From: Chiridota heheva
Lineage: Eukaryota > Echinodermata > Holothuroidea > Apodida > Chiridotidae
NCBI GenBank assembly: GCA_020152595.1
Contig: JAIGNY010001179.1
Coordinates: forward strand, 645,001-709,000
Direction: 5' to 3'
Length of the DNA: 64,000 nt
Positions 34,380 through 46,282 of this stretch are shown here, in pieces (positions within the stretch are counted from its first letter, which is position 1; the number at the start of each line of letters is the position of its first letter). The notes under the pieces are model-generated. The model ran no database searches, was not told where the DNA came from, and was given only the letters and a program-made list of their open reading frames with translations. The position numbers and the translations under genes were made by a program.

Positions 34380-36834
34380 GTATGCACTTTCAGATTTCGT
34401 TTTTCCTTATTTATTTTAGATTTTTGTTGTTGTTAGTTTTTTATTCAGTTGAAGCACACTTTACAATGAAATAGATATTAATATTGTATCAAAAAGGTAA
34501 AAAGAAAAGAAAAAAAAATGATTATCATGTATCTTTTATATATGTAAAATGTAAATGAATTTATTTTCATCTTCATTTTGGGGGGAAAATTAGAAGTGAC
34601 AAATTTTCTCTTTTGGCAACCAATTGCATATTTTCAATCAATGTTTGAAGAATATTAGCCTGATTTATATTGGAAGTAAGGTCAATAATTTTTCCACCCA
34701 GGGTAAGATGAAATGATTGGCTTTGCTTTTTTACTTATACTAAAGAAATAATGAAATCAATCAATTAAATACAAAATCACTTAAAATTGGTTTAGTAACC
34801 CACCCCGATCAATATGTATTCGAGGGTTAAAGATGATACAATTCTAACATCCTAGATTTTGTCCAAAGGGATTTTTCATTTCTAATGAAAAAAATAGATT
34901 TATAATTTCTAACATACAACATTTCTGATGAAGTAAGTTGAAACTATGACTGATAATTTACTAGGTAGATTTGAGATTGATTCAAAATTGTGCAAATAAA
35001 ATAAAATAGTCTGATAAAATCAGTTCTGATTGTTCAATGAAATATGCAAATTTGTGACATCAAATGAGTAGATCCATTATCTATAAATGTAAATTCATTG
35101 TTGTTTTATTAATCCTCTGCCAGATAGTTTGAATTATATTATTTAAACAACATTGAACTTGAAAATAAATACTAAAAACATGTTGTTCCTTTTTGCTCAA
35201 ATAAGATCAGTATTTATTCAAAATTGATATTGAAAATTCAGCTGCAGTTCCAGCTAAGGGATCAAACATGACTGAAATAGCAGCAGTTTTCACTGGGTAA
35301 CACCGTCCCCCACACTTCTTTCAAAAAAAAAAAGAAAATAAGAAAATGATAATGTAAGTTTTAATTGCCATTGTTTGAAACAAAGATAACAAGTTATTTC
35401 TCAAATGGATTGAAAACAAAAAGAAAATTCTGAATGAAAATTAATAAATAAAACGAATCATTGTAAAGTGTGGTAGAAGTATGTCTTCCCAACATATCTG
35501 TCATATAATGCTGTAAAACAATTTACACATCACATCCTTAGTGGAAGAAACCAGTTTTTTACTTTTCTATTTTTCTTTCATATCATATAATAATGCTACG
35601 TCATATATAATTTCTTTTCCCTAAGATAAATATTCATGTTGGCTATGATTTCGCATGAATATCTATTTATGTAAAGGATTCAGTTTTGCAGCAGCCTTTT
35701 TTATGTTGGAACTAACCCACTTCTGTTATTTAGTTGTTTTGCATTTTGTTAATGCATGACTTGTGGATTTTAGAAAATGGAATGAATGACCCAGAGTAGG
35801 AAGGTAGTCACAGCAGTGTCAGGATTCCCCCGATTCCTGCAAGGAGGGATGGAAGGGGGGGGGGAAGGGGGTCAATTTTGTTTTCTTCTTAAAGTTTGGC
35901 CTTTTTCAGGGGTATTTTTGGCCTTTTTGGGGGGTATTTTTCCAAAAAGAAATCCCCCACCCCTTTAAAAAAAAAAACCTTCCCCCCAAAAAAAATTACA
36001 CAAGGGGGAAAATCCTTCCAAATTTTGAGCCTTAGTGTGAACACTTGAGTCATGGTAGTCAAGTAAAATCAAAAGACAAGCATGTATGGTGCAATGCATT
36101 ATGGGAAATATAGGACAACCTTTACTATGTAGAGCATGGTACTTATGTTAGTGTTGTGTTTATGTCACTTGATTCCCTACAACTAATAGTTAACTTTTAT
36201 CTTTCTTGAGAGACAAACAGTACAAATTAACAGAAACATTCTCAAATACCAAAAAAGGTGATTCTCGTACCCTTTCTGATTTCTTGCTTTTACCTATTTG
36301 TCATAGAATTTTGTGGCTTTGTGATTGAAAAAAGGGGAATTTACTGTCATACTTTGCACTAACTTTTACAGCAAAAACAGAAACTTAAACATTATCCTTG
36401 AATGATTGGAGAGGATTGTGATTGGTGAGAGAAGGGCTAATTTTTTAATTGACCCTTGACTTATAGTATTAATCAGATGTGACCTCAGTTTTATCAAAAG
36501 GAATCTGTTGAAAACTTTCTTTGCTGGATTTAGTGTGTCTAATCATCACATAGGTCTATCACATCATATCAAATATCTGGTTCGTAAATTTGCCAAATTA
36601 GGGTGATTTCCTGGTCAACACCTAGTTGCTGCCTAACCACAGTCAATTAAATTCCCCCTCACACATAACCACTGCACACATTCCCAGGTAGTACCATTGT
36701 GACATCTCTCTCTATACTCAATCACTGTTTGATCAGCATTTTCCTTTGACTGCTACATATGCCTCGTCAATATTAGCGCCCAGGCACTAGATCAATTCAT
36801 ACTTATTTAGTGATCAGTGAAAAGTCTTAAAAGT
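34380..36834. other. Intron downstream of the microexon
   Basis: AT-rich. The stretch 35825-36030 is dominated by homopolymer runs and may be poor-quality sequence. No exon seen. Confidence 0.55.
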
Positions 36835-37785
36835 ACTCATTCCCAGCCACTGGCCATTCCAAAGTACTGGCCATTCCCAAGATTTGGCCATCCCAGACAC
36901 TGGTCATTCCCAGGCACTGGCTTTTCCCAGGTACTAACCTTCCTCAGGCACAGGCCATTCCCAGGTACTAACAACTCCCAAGCACTGGCCATCCCAGACA
37001 CTGGCCATTCCCAGGCACTGGTCATTCTAAAGTACTGGCCATTCCCAAGATTTGTCCATCCCAGACACTGGTCATTGCCAGGCACTGGCTTTTCCTAGTT
37101 ACTAACTTTTCTCAGGCACAGGCCATTCCCAGGTACTAACCACCCCCAAGCACTGGCCATCCCAGACACTGGTCATTCCTAGGCACTGGCTTTTCCCAGG
37201 TACTAACCTTCCTCAGGCACAGGCCATTCCCAGGTACGAACCACTTCCAAGCACTGGCCATCCCAGACACTGGCCATTCCAGACACTGGCCATTCCCAGG
37301 CACTGGTCATTCCAAAGTACTGGCCATTCCAAAGATTTGGCCATCCCAGACACTGGTCATTCCCAGGCACTGGCTTTTCCCATGTACTAGCTTTCCTCAG
37401 GCACAGGCCATTCTTAGGTACTAACCACTCCCAAGCACTGGCCATCCCAGACACTGGCCATTCAGACACTGGCCATTCCCAGGCACTGGTCATTCCAAAG
37501 TACTGGCCATTCCAAAGATTTGGCCATCCCAGACACTGATCATTCCCAGGCACTGGCTTTTCCCATGTACTAGCTTTCCTCAGGCACAGGCCATTCTTAA
37601 ATACTAACCACTCCCAAGCACTGGCCATCCCATACACTGGTCATTCCCAGACACTGGCCATCCTTAGTCACTGACCATCCACAGACACATACCATCTACA
37701 GACTATCCACAGACACTGACCATCCACAGACACTGACCATCCACAGACACTGACCATCCACAGACACTGATCATATCCAATCCAT
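36835..37785. repeat. CACTGGCCATTCCCAG-type minisatellite with higher-order units
   Basis: The basic unit is about 16-17 bp ('cattcccaggcactggc'). Higher-order units of about 170-190 bp are marked by 'cactggcttttcccaggtac', 'aggcacaggccattccca' and 'tggccatcccagacactgg'. From 37660 it changes to a 17-bp 'actgaccatccacagac' subarray. Frames are open on the minus strand by composition only. Confidence 0.92.
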
Positions 37786-39344
37786 GCATTTAATTCATCA
37801 TTGCACATGCCTTAGCAATGCCTATTTCCAGTATTCTTATGTTTGATACATACACATGTGACATATAAGTACCATTCACTTGTAAATGGTACAAAACCAA
37901 ACTACACATAAGTAGTCCCTAATACATTCACCTTAATTATCAGTACATTGTTCAACAGGAGTCATTTCCAGTACAATGTATACACAATAAACACACTCTT
38001 GTACACGCAACTCACAATTACCTATTCTCTGTCCCGCACTTATCTAGTGCAGTACAAATCCAGTTAAAGCTTAAAAAGGAACAAAATTGTTGAGTTGGTA
38101 GCTTTTAGATAAAGGATATTTGTAAACATGAAAAGGCTTAATATTAAAAGATTTAGGTTTATAACATAAGTATGGGTTGTCTTCCACATTTTCTGTAATG
38201 CATTGTTTCATAAATTTTATGCTAACGTTAACTTTGTGTTTGAAAACAACAGCATAAAAGAAAAAAAATATATATATATATATAAAAAAAAATTTACTAA
38301 CTTAAATTCTTTAAATTAGCCAGTCGGTTTTATTTTTTTGTAATATTAAAGGAAAACAAAAACTGATTTGATGGGTTTAACTTGATCTTTATCAAAATTT
38401 ACAGGATTCTATTTTCAAATTATAAGTATGATTTATTGAGTTTTTTTTGAGGTTCTGTATGTCTAGTTTCTTTCAACGGGTTTAGGATTAGTGGTGTGCA
38501 CCCTCATGGCATCAATCATTCATCATGGTGATATATGATTTAATTTGTGCTCTCTGGATCCATCAGCAAACTATATCTTTTATTTTCCTCTGCGGCAGAA
38601 ACATATATCTCTTTTCTTCAAATTCTGAAAAATTAATTTCCCTCTTGGGTGAACTCTGCACAGGAATGTTAGCTCATACTGGACCATTTGATCTTTGCTC
38701 AGAAGTTATTCTGTAGATCGGTTTTCCAAGTCAGATTAAGCAAATCATTTTCAGTCAAATCACTTTCAATGTTACTATTTTGAAAGAAATATGTGCCAGG
38801 GAATTACTAAGCATATTAAACAAACACTCAATATTTACTTGATTAGAGCAAAGTTTGGTTATTTTCATAGTTTTCACATGAAATTAAATAACCTAATTTA
38901 AAAATTTTTTTAAAAAAAATCACATCAAAATTTGTTAAAAAACTGATCATTTTACAGCATTTTCATGTTTTGGGGCTTAGTTATGCAATAAATTGTGACA
39001 TAGGCAGATGAACACCTTCCATATTTTTGTAAATCCTTTGTTTTTCAGTCACCTCTAAAAGATATTTTGAAGGTCAACATCTGATTTCATTCAAGTATAT
39101 TGATACTTTATTATACCTCTGCACAACGGGTAATCAGCAGTGAAGAAATACAATTTGTAACTGGCTTTAATTGAAGAACACATTTTAAAGAATTACCTAA
39201 GTATATTAATAAGCTGCTGTGTTCATCTGATGACATCACAAATTTTGCCTGAATTCTAAAATCTTGACACTTAGATTAATCAGAACTAAAAATTGCACAA
39301 GCTTTTTCAAAGATTTAAAAGGCATTTTACTCAGAATTTATTGT
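37786..39344. other. Intronic DNA, nothing recognised
   Basis: AT-rich with a short TA run near 38268-38283. No coding signal. Confidence 0.55.
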
Positions 39345-40984
39345 TTAGTTTAGGGGTCAAGCAAGTCCATCTTATATCAAAGAGGACTTCAAAAGAAACA
39401 AAACAGTGCAGAAAGCGTTCAAAAATCTTATTCAGTAAAGGAGATATTAAAGGATTAGTTCAGGAGGTCAAAAAGTCCATCTTATCTTAAAGAGGACTTC
39501 TGGGAAACAAAATAGTGAAGAAAGCATTCAAAAATCTTATTCAGTTAAGGAGATATTAAAGGATTTGTTCAGGGGTCAAGCAAGTCCATCTTATATCAAA
39601 AAAGACTTCAAAAGAAAAGAAAAAAACAGTGCAGAAAGCGTTCAAAAATCTTATTCAGTAAAGGAGATATTAAAGGATTAGTTCAGGGGTCAAGCAAGTC
39701 CATCTTATCTTAAAGAGGACTTCAAAAGAAACAAAATAGTGAAGAAAGCGTTCAAAAATCTTATTCAGTTAAGGAGATATTAAAGGATTTGTTCAGGGGT
39801 CAAGCAAGTCCATCTTATATCAAAAAAGACTTCAAAAGAAAAGAAAAAAACAGTGCAGAAAGCGTTCAAAAATCTTATTCAGTTAAGGAGATATTAAAGG
39901 ATTAGTTCAGGGGTCAAGCAAGTCCATCTTATCTTAAAGAGGACTTCAAAAGAAACAAAATAGTGAAGAAAGCATTCAAAAATCTTATTCAGTTAAGGAG
40001 ATATTAAAGGATTAGTTCAGGGGTCAAGCAAGTCCATCTTATCTTAAAGAGGACTTCAAAAGAAACAAAATAGTGAAGAAAGCATTCAAAAATCTTATTC
40101 AGTTAAGGAGATATTAAAGAATTAGTTCAGAGGTCAAGCAAGTCCATCTTATCTTAAAGAGGACTTCAAAAGAAACAAAACGGTGCAGAAAGCGTTCAAA
40201 AATCTTATTCAGTTAAGGAGATATTAAAGGATTAGTTTAGGGGTTAAGCAAGTCCATCTTGTATTAAAGAGGACTTCAAAAGAAACAAAACAGTGCAGAA
40301 AGCGTTCAAAAATCTTATTCAGTTAAGGAGATATTAGAGGATTAGTTCAGGGGTCAAGCAAGTCCATCTTATATTAAAGAGGACTTCAAAAGAAACAAAA
40401 TAGTGAAGAAAGCATTCAGAAATCTTATTCCGTTGGGGGTGATATTAAAAGATTAGTTCAGGGGTCAAGCAAGTCCATCTTATCTTAAAGAGGACTTCAA
40501 AAGAAACAAAATAGTGAAGAAAGCATTCAAAAATCTTATATTTCAAATTTAAAGCTCTATCTGATCTGTGTAGAAATGACTGGTGTAGGAAGTCTACTAT
40601 GGAACTGGAGTCTTTATCTTCACATTCTAATTTTTAAATGTATTTTAAAGAAATTTATGTAACTGTTTTACTATTTGAATAATTTATCCTCAAACTTTTT
40701 TTAGGTGGTAATTATTTACTACTTTTTTGACATATCCCATGGTTTTTAAGGCTCAAAATCGCTTGACAGAATATGATAGAAGAATACATAATGAATTTGG
40801 GGAATCTGAGGCTATGACATCACAACTAGTCTTGATTTCAGTCGCTTCTACACAAATGACACCAAACTTTAGACTTTAACATTTCCTTAATAGAATACAA
40901 TGTTTGATTTCCTTTTCACTATTTTGTTTCTTTTGAAGTCCTCTTTCATATAAGATGGACATGCTTGACCACTGAACTAATCCT
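39345..40984. mobile_element. TTAA-type MITE, subfamily A, with left terminal repeat expanded about 11-fold
   Basis: The right end CTTGACCACTGAACTAATCCT is followed by TTAA at 40985-40988, as in the 30891 copy. The interior from about 40540 (aaagctctatctgatctgtg ... ggctatgacatcacaactag) is a single copy. The left terminal repeat is replaced by a tandem array of about 11 units of about 110 bp. Each unit carries TTAA-AGGATTAGTTCAG at its junction. Confidence 0.85.
39350..40540. repeat. Tandem array, 11 x about 110 bp, derived from a MITE terminal repeat
   Basis: The marker 'caagtccatctta' recurs near 39362, 39473, 39581, 39694, 39804, 39919, 40029, 40139, 40249, 40359 and 40470, a mean spacing of about 111 bp. 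Units are more than 90% alike by eye. Two versions alternate (a 'cagtgcagaaagcgttc' type and a 'tagtgaagaaagcattc' type), suggesting higher-order amplification. Confidence 0.9.
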
Positions 40985-41131
40985 TTAAAGACAAACTGAA
41001 CTGTAGTTGTAAATCATGGAATATAAGCCATTGTTGATGAATACCTCCTTTCAAATATATATATTTTTTGATGATGTCATGTTGCACAATGAGCTAGTAT
41101 TGATCAATGTGTTCCTCCGTTGGTAACACAG

Positions 41132-41224
41132 GAGTATATGGGGATGTGGTACGGGTGAAGATTCTTTACGAGAAGCGAGACAACGCTCTGATTCAACTGA
41201 TGGACCCAATCCAATCAACTTTAG
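41132..41224 (+). CDS. PTBP1: PTBP exon 8: core of RRM3
   Basis: A 93-nt exon, phase 1 in and 1 out; acceptor gtaacacag, donor gtaagc. It encodes (G)[20 protein letters not shown] followed by [10 protein letters not shown], covering beta-2, the RNP1-like RDNALIQL strand and the second helix of RRM3. If the microexon is skipped it is read in another frame with TGA at 41156-41158. It sits between two TTAA-type MITEs that end 147 bp upstream and begin 54 bp downstream. Confidence 0.96.
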
Positions 41225-41278
41225 GTAAGCGCAGAATAGTTTTTAAGATATTTTAGAATTCAGTGTAGAACTGTTTAA

Positions 41279-41952
41279 AGAAGACATAAAGTGTGATGCA
41301 ATCATTATTTCATATAATAGAGGATACAAATCTCAATCAACTACCAAAAATAGCAACTCCAAAACTTATTCCTATCTCAAGTTATGCATGTTTAAAATCG
41401 ACACATGGGGGCTGCCATTTTGTTCAATTCTGTATTTAATTAAATATTGTGCATGATGACATAGTTTCCCCAACAGGGACATAAGGATTATAAAAAAAAT
41501 TCCTTATAAATGTGATTAAAGTTTTTATTCCAACATGATGTGACACAAAGTTTTAACAGCAAGTTTTGATAATTTCATGTGAACACAAAACTGTCCTTGA
41601 CACTTACAACAGAAAAGCAATTTTTCATAAGCTTGAAAACTTAAGGTAGATTATAAAGAATTACAAAGCATTCCAACATCCTGCTGGGCTGATGACATCA
41701 TAATCTGCATATTTTGAAACCAAAATGGCACATCATAATCTGCATATTTTGAAACCAAAATGGCAGCTTCCATGGCACTATTTTGAAACCAAAATGGCAG
41801 CCCCCATGGCACTATTTAGTAGTAGCATTAAAGTTTGTAGTATTACAATAAACTTGTTAGATTGCTTTGGGAGGTATAAAACTTGGTCAGAAGATTTGTT
41901 ATTTTTAATTCTATCATATGAAATAAGGATTATGTCAGACTTTATGTCTCCT
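41279..41952. mobile_element. TTAA-type MITE, subfamily C, copy 2
   Basis: Begins after TTAA (41275-41278) with AGAAGACATAAAGTGTGATG; ends GTCAGACTTTATGTCTCCT, followed by TTTA (a mutated TTAA). It is homologous to 11545-12246. It carries an internal local triplication of 'gaaaccaaaatggcagc' around 41716-41810. It begins only 54 bp after PTBP exon 8. Confidence 0.75.
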
Positions 41953-42529
41953 TTTAGTCAAGAACGCCCATACATGAAGTATGTCAGCTTTTATCTTTAT
42001 ATTTACTAAATCTTTGGCTGGCGCGCAATGAGACGATGTAGAATTGTGATATTGCGCATTATAAGTAACCAATGCGAAACCTAGTTATTCCAATCTGTTT
42101 AAAATTGAATTTAAATGTTTAATGATTGCTTAGAAATGTTGTGTAATTGCTGTATCATTAATATCATCCATACTACTTTTGATATGCCGTATAAAATGAA
42201 AACTGTTTGTGAAAGGTGGGGAGGAAGACATTCAAAAATTAATTAAAAGTCATTATGTCTTGTCTCCAAATGATAACATTTCTTTATCAAATTGAATGGT
42301 GCTAGTTGCATTGTAATTGGAGTAGGAATTTCAAGAACGAAAGTACAAGCACATTATTTTTGCATGTTCTTCTCGTTCACTACATTTGCCAGCTGTTTGT
42401 AAACATTTGATAAATGTTTGTGAGTTATAGATTGGTAAAAGGTTGGATGTGTAACAAGTCATTACATTTGGTTTGTTCATTTTGTGAGAACCCTGATTAT
42501 TTGACCACCTTTTTACATCCTTTTTGATT

Positions 42530-43025
42530 TTTAAGGCCCTTTTTAATTTTTAAGGCCCCTTTTAATTTTCAAGGCCCTTTTTAATTTTAAGGCCCTTTTT
42601 AATTTTTAAGTCCCTTTTTGATTTTCAAGGCCCTTTTTAATTTTTAACATTTTAATTTGTGATGATGACAGTTTCAACATTTTAAAATGTCGTGTTGACA
42701 TTTTCAACATTTTAATAGGCGATGATGACATTTTCAACCTTTTATTATGTGATGATGACATTTTCAACATTTTAATATGTGATGTGACATTTTCAACCTC
42801 TTAATAACGTGTTGATGACATTTTAATTTGTGATGTGACATATTCAACATTTTAATAACGCGTTGATGACATTTTCAACATTTAAATTTTTAATGATGAC
42901 ATTTTCAACCTTTTAATAACGTGTTGATGACATTTTCAACATTTTGATTTGTGATGATGACATTTTAATCCTTTTAATTTGTGGTGATGACATTTTCAAC
43001 ATTTTGATTCGTGATGATGACATGC
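42530..43025. repeat. Two adjacent arrays upstream of PTBP exon 9
   Basis: 42530-42655: about 19-bp units 'aaggccctttttaattttt'. 42655-43025: about 30-bp units 'gatgatgacattttcaacat' plus 'tttaatttgt'. The second array ends about 25 bp from the acceptor of exon 9 and abuts its pyrimidine tract. Confidence 0.9.
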
Positions 43026-43048
43026 TTGTGTTTATTTCTTTCTCTCAG

Positions 43049-43146
43049 CAATCCAACACTTGAATGGAACCAAACTCTACGGCAAACAGCTGAGGGTGGC
43101 ACCTTCCAAGCACCAGATGGTTCAAATGCCAAAGGAGGGACAACCC
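43049..43146 (+). CDS. PTBP1: PTBP exon 9: end of RRM3
   Basis: A 98-nt exon, phase 1 in and 0 out; acceptor ctttctctcag, donor gtaagt. It encodes [20 protein letters not shown], the final helix and beta-4 of RRM3, then [13 protein letters not shown] (KHQNVQLPREGQ in mammals). A tandem array of TGATGACATTTTCAACATTT-type repeats runs to within about 25 bp of the acceptor. Confidence 0.96.
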
Positions 43147-43878
43147 GTAAGTGCTTTCATATTTTGTCTTTATGATCTTTGTATTTCTATGTATGGTTTG
43201 TGTTTATACAAAAAAGATTCTTCCCGTCCATACTGAATATTCTTTTAAAGGTCTATGGAGAGGTGCAAATGTTGTCTGTACAACCACATACTTATAAAAA
43301 GAGCATTAAGGTCTTGAGTTTAACTGTCTTTGAATTGTGAAAATAGCATGTCTTGTTTTTTTCAAATTGTGAGTAACCAGAGTGATATTTTTAATATAAT
43401 GAAGAAGAAAAAAAATGTGATGTAAGAACAGGAAATATTTTGTTCTTCTTTATATTTCGTCCCTGAATTTCAGACCTTGCAAATGTTCACAATACCTTCT
43501 CTAGCTTGAAGTTGGTTGGGGGTATGGTAAAGATCATTAGAATTGTCTTTGCCTTTTCAAAGAGAAATGGCAGAGGATTAAAAAACAATGAATTTACATA
43601 AGAAAATAGAGACTATATCTTGTTCATACAAGTAACACAAAAATTTACATATATGAACAAAAGTCTTCAAAATTCTTCAAAATTTCCAATTTTTAATTCG
43701 ATTTTGATGATTTGTTGTTGTTGTTGTTGCTTTTTTCATGTGTTTTTGTGGACTTTCAACTAATTTAGTTGATGTCGGCTATACCTATCAAGTTTTAATT
43801 TGGCAATCATGTATGTGTTTATGGTGAATTTAATAGGACAATTAAAGAAACAAAAGTGGCAAAAATTATATTCCTTAA

Positions 43879-44420
43879 AAAGGAATATTCCTGTGAATTT
43901 TCATGTTCATATATAAGATACAGGACTATCCTCCTCCACTTCCATTTTTGATCTCTTCAAGAAATATCCCTCCGACATCACCTTGCTCCACAATTTCAAC
44001 TTATTCCATCTGATCTAACCCTAATGTCATTGAAGCACTAGTTCAACGGCATAATGCCAGTACAGCTTAGTCAATTAATTGGGCTAATAAACGAGTGCAA
44101 TTGCAATGAATGTAAGGACCTAACCGCATCCCCCCCATTGGAATAGAAAAAGGAATTGTCGGCTTACAGTAAACCAAAGGGTCAAAAAAAATAAGCAGTA
44201 TGTGAAAATGACAATATTTGACAACAAAAGGTGAGATTACAAAATACCTTTATGACATTACACTGTACACTGTGACATCACTTTTCAGCACACTCGCGCA
44301 ATCTTTGAAATACAGTAACACCAACACGGAATAAGATACTAACATGCTTGTTGCACCAAATTGTGTCTTTAATAGTCTTCTATCATATATATAAAAATGA
44401 AAATCCACGGGAATATTCCT
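43879..44420. mobile_element. TTAA-type MITE, subfamily B
   Basis: TTAA at 43875-43878, then AAAGGAATATTCCTGTGAAT; the right end 'aatccacgggaatattcct' is its inverted counterpart, followed by TTGA (a mutated TTAA). The interior right half (tgaaatacagtaac ... ggaataagata ... ctatcatatat) matches the fragment at about 26860-27045. It ends about 150 bp before PTBP exon 10. Confidence 0.7.
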
Positions 44421-44570
44421 TGAAAAAGATACTCAAGTATCAAATCAGATTGAAATCTGAAAATAAACTTCTCTGAAATCACTTTGTGATACTCATTCAA
44501 CCAACACAGTAATTTCTTTGTGCCCACAGACATTTCATTTTAAGTTATTTTTGTTTGTTTGATTAATTAG

Positions 44571-44689
44571 GACGCTGGCTTGACCAAGGACTTCACAAAC
44601 TCGCCCCTACACCGCTTCAAGAAACCTGGTTCCAAAAATTTCCAGAACATATTTCCGCCTTCTGCAGTGCTGCATTTGTCGAACATTCC
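44571..44689 (+). CDS. PTBP1: PTBP exon 10: RRM3-RRM4 linker and start of RRM4
   Basis: A 119-nt exon, phase 0 in and 2 out; acceptor gattaattag (pyrimidine-poor just before the AG), donor gtaagt. It encodes [20 protein letters not shown], then [20 protein letters not shown]. The [20 protein letters not shown] block is essentially invariant in PTB proteins. In the family it packs RRM3 against RRM4 so that the two domains can loop [11 protein letters not shown] is the RNP2 strand of RRM4. Confidence 0.97.
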
Positions 44690-45191
44690 GTAAGTATTTT
44701 TCTCATTCGTTATTTATTGGTCAACAATATCCGGGCTGCTTTGATGATGTCAAAGCTTATATGATTATTATGTCACCAATCTGGGCCATAATATCGATGA
44801 TTCAGGAGTTAATAAGATCATTATGCCTCAAATGTAGTCTGCTTTTATGATCTCAACAGTTTGTAAGACAGTTATGCCTAAAATCTGGGCCACAATGTTA
44901 ATAATTTAGGAAGTTAGTAAGATCATTATGCCTAAAGTGGGTATTTTGCAATTTGTCATTACATCTTAATGTAGAATATGGTAATATATATTTGCTATGT
45001 AGTTAGCACTTATCTTGAATATATTAGAAGTGACAAATCATGGCTCAAGTCTTGTTTTATTAGTATGTAGCTGTTAATATAGTTTGAGATCAAACTTTTT
45101 AGAGATGAGGAATAATTATGTTAAAATGCAAATGTGAGTAAAGAAACTTTTATAGTTTTATAACAGATATTTTATAACATTTTGCTATGAC

Positions 45192-45242
45192 ATATACCTG
45201 CCCAGGGATATTGCTGTATACCTGCCCAGGGATATTGCTGTA
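45192..45242. repeat. 24-bp direct repeat, 2 copies
   Basis: 'atacctgcccagggatattg' plus 'ctgt' occurs twice back to back in the intron after exon 10. Confidence 0.9.
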
Positions 45243-45730
45243 GGAAGCTGTTGAGAATGTGTGTGTGTGGTTGGGAAGGAGAGGTGGGGGAGGGGGGGCT
45301 AGGGGGATGACACAATCAATATTTTCACAAGTTGATCAGTCAACAAAATGTTTGTGTAATTGCAAAAAAAAATCTGGCCATTTTACCCAAAATTTCTTCT
45401 GGTTATTATTCATGATTCTGCGTAAGAGCAATTCTTAGCTTCCTTTCACTGTAAAATCATAGCGTTCTAAAAAAGATTAGCCAGTGACACTTGCACACCC
45501 TTCTCCCTTCCCAGTTTTCTTAGTCACTTCCATTTGTCTCTGTAGGCACCTATAGTTGCATGTATTATAATGTATTAAACAATGTATTCTAATGTATCAA
45601 TGTATTTTAATGTATTATTCTAATGTATTAAACTATAAGATTGTCTGAAATTCATACATACTGAATAGAATTGCATGTAGTTTTCAAAAATGCATCTGCC
45701 AAGAATGTTCCTTTTTGCCCCAATTTCCAG

Positions 45731-45805
45731 GCCCACAACAGAAGAAGAGGAATTGAAAAGTGCCTTTTCTCAACATGGAGCTGTTGTCGCCTTCAAGTTT
45801 TTTCC
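45731..45805 (+). CDS. PTBP1: PTBP exon 11: RRM4 helix 1
   Basis: A 75-nt exon, phase 2 to 2; acceptor caatttccag, donor gtaagt. With flanking split codons it reads PPTTEEEELKSAFSQHGAVV then AFKFFP, matching mammalian RRM4 (PPSVSEEDLKVLFSSNGGVV). The CC at 45804-45805 completes a Pro with the G of the next exon. It is a family-standard part of RRM4. Confidence 0.95.
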
Positions 45806-46218
45806 GTAAGTATGAAATTGCGTCAAGGAACAAGGTATTACGTCACAGATGTGCTGAGAGGTTATTGGACGATTAGTTTTGATGAGCAGTAGAGACCACA
45901 GCACCTTCGCCTTGCTTCCAATTCATGAATACTAATCAAATTTAAACAGTATAAAAGGCATGCACTTGAAATGGCATATTGATCATAATAATACTTATTT
46001 TCCTCACATACCTACATTTGAGTTCTATTCTCTTTGTGCTTTATTACGATATTCTGATTAGTTTGAAGTGTAAACCAGCACAATGAAGTATTTACATACA
46101 TGCACTGCATACCCATGCTCACACAGGATTCTATTCACTAAAAGTTGGTGTAGTAATAAAAGTGGATATGATTTACTACACATCTGCAAGAACATTGTTT
46201 TTGTTGTTTTTGTTTCAG

Positions 46219-46282
46219 GAAAGACAGAAAAATGGCCTTGATCGAAATGAGCACGGTCGAAGAGTCGATTCATGCTCTTATC
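46219..46282 (+). CDS. PTBP1: PTBP exon 12: RRM4 RNP1 strand
   Basis: A 64-nt exon, phase 2 in and 0 out; acceptor tttttgtttcag, donor gtgagt. It encodes KDRKMALIEMSTVEESIHALI, matching mammalian KDRKMALIQMGSVEEAVQALI, which is the RNP1-like strand and second helix of RRM4. The downstream intron carries a SINE and a LINE fragment. Confidence 0.96.

Noticed and set aside
34069-34419. Open frame of 116 codons overlapping the microexon
   Set aside because: It reads straight through the intron CU tract and is not in the PTBP frame; the homology-supported coding segment is only the 34-nt exon.
36817-37637. Open frames rich in Gly/Trp/Pro (about 93-144 codons)
   Set aside because: Low-complexity translation of a minisatellite; no coding features.
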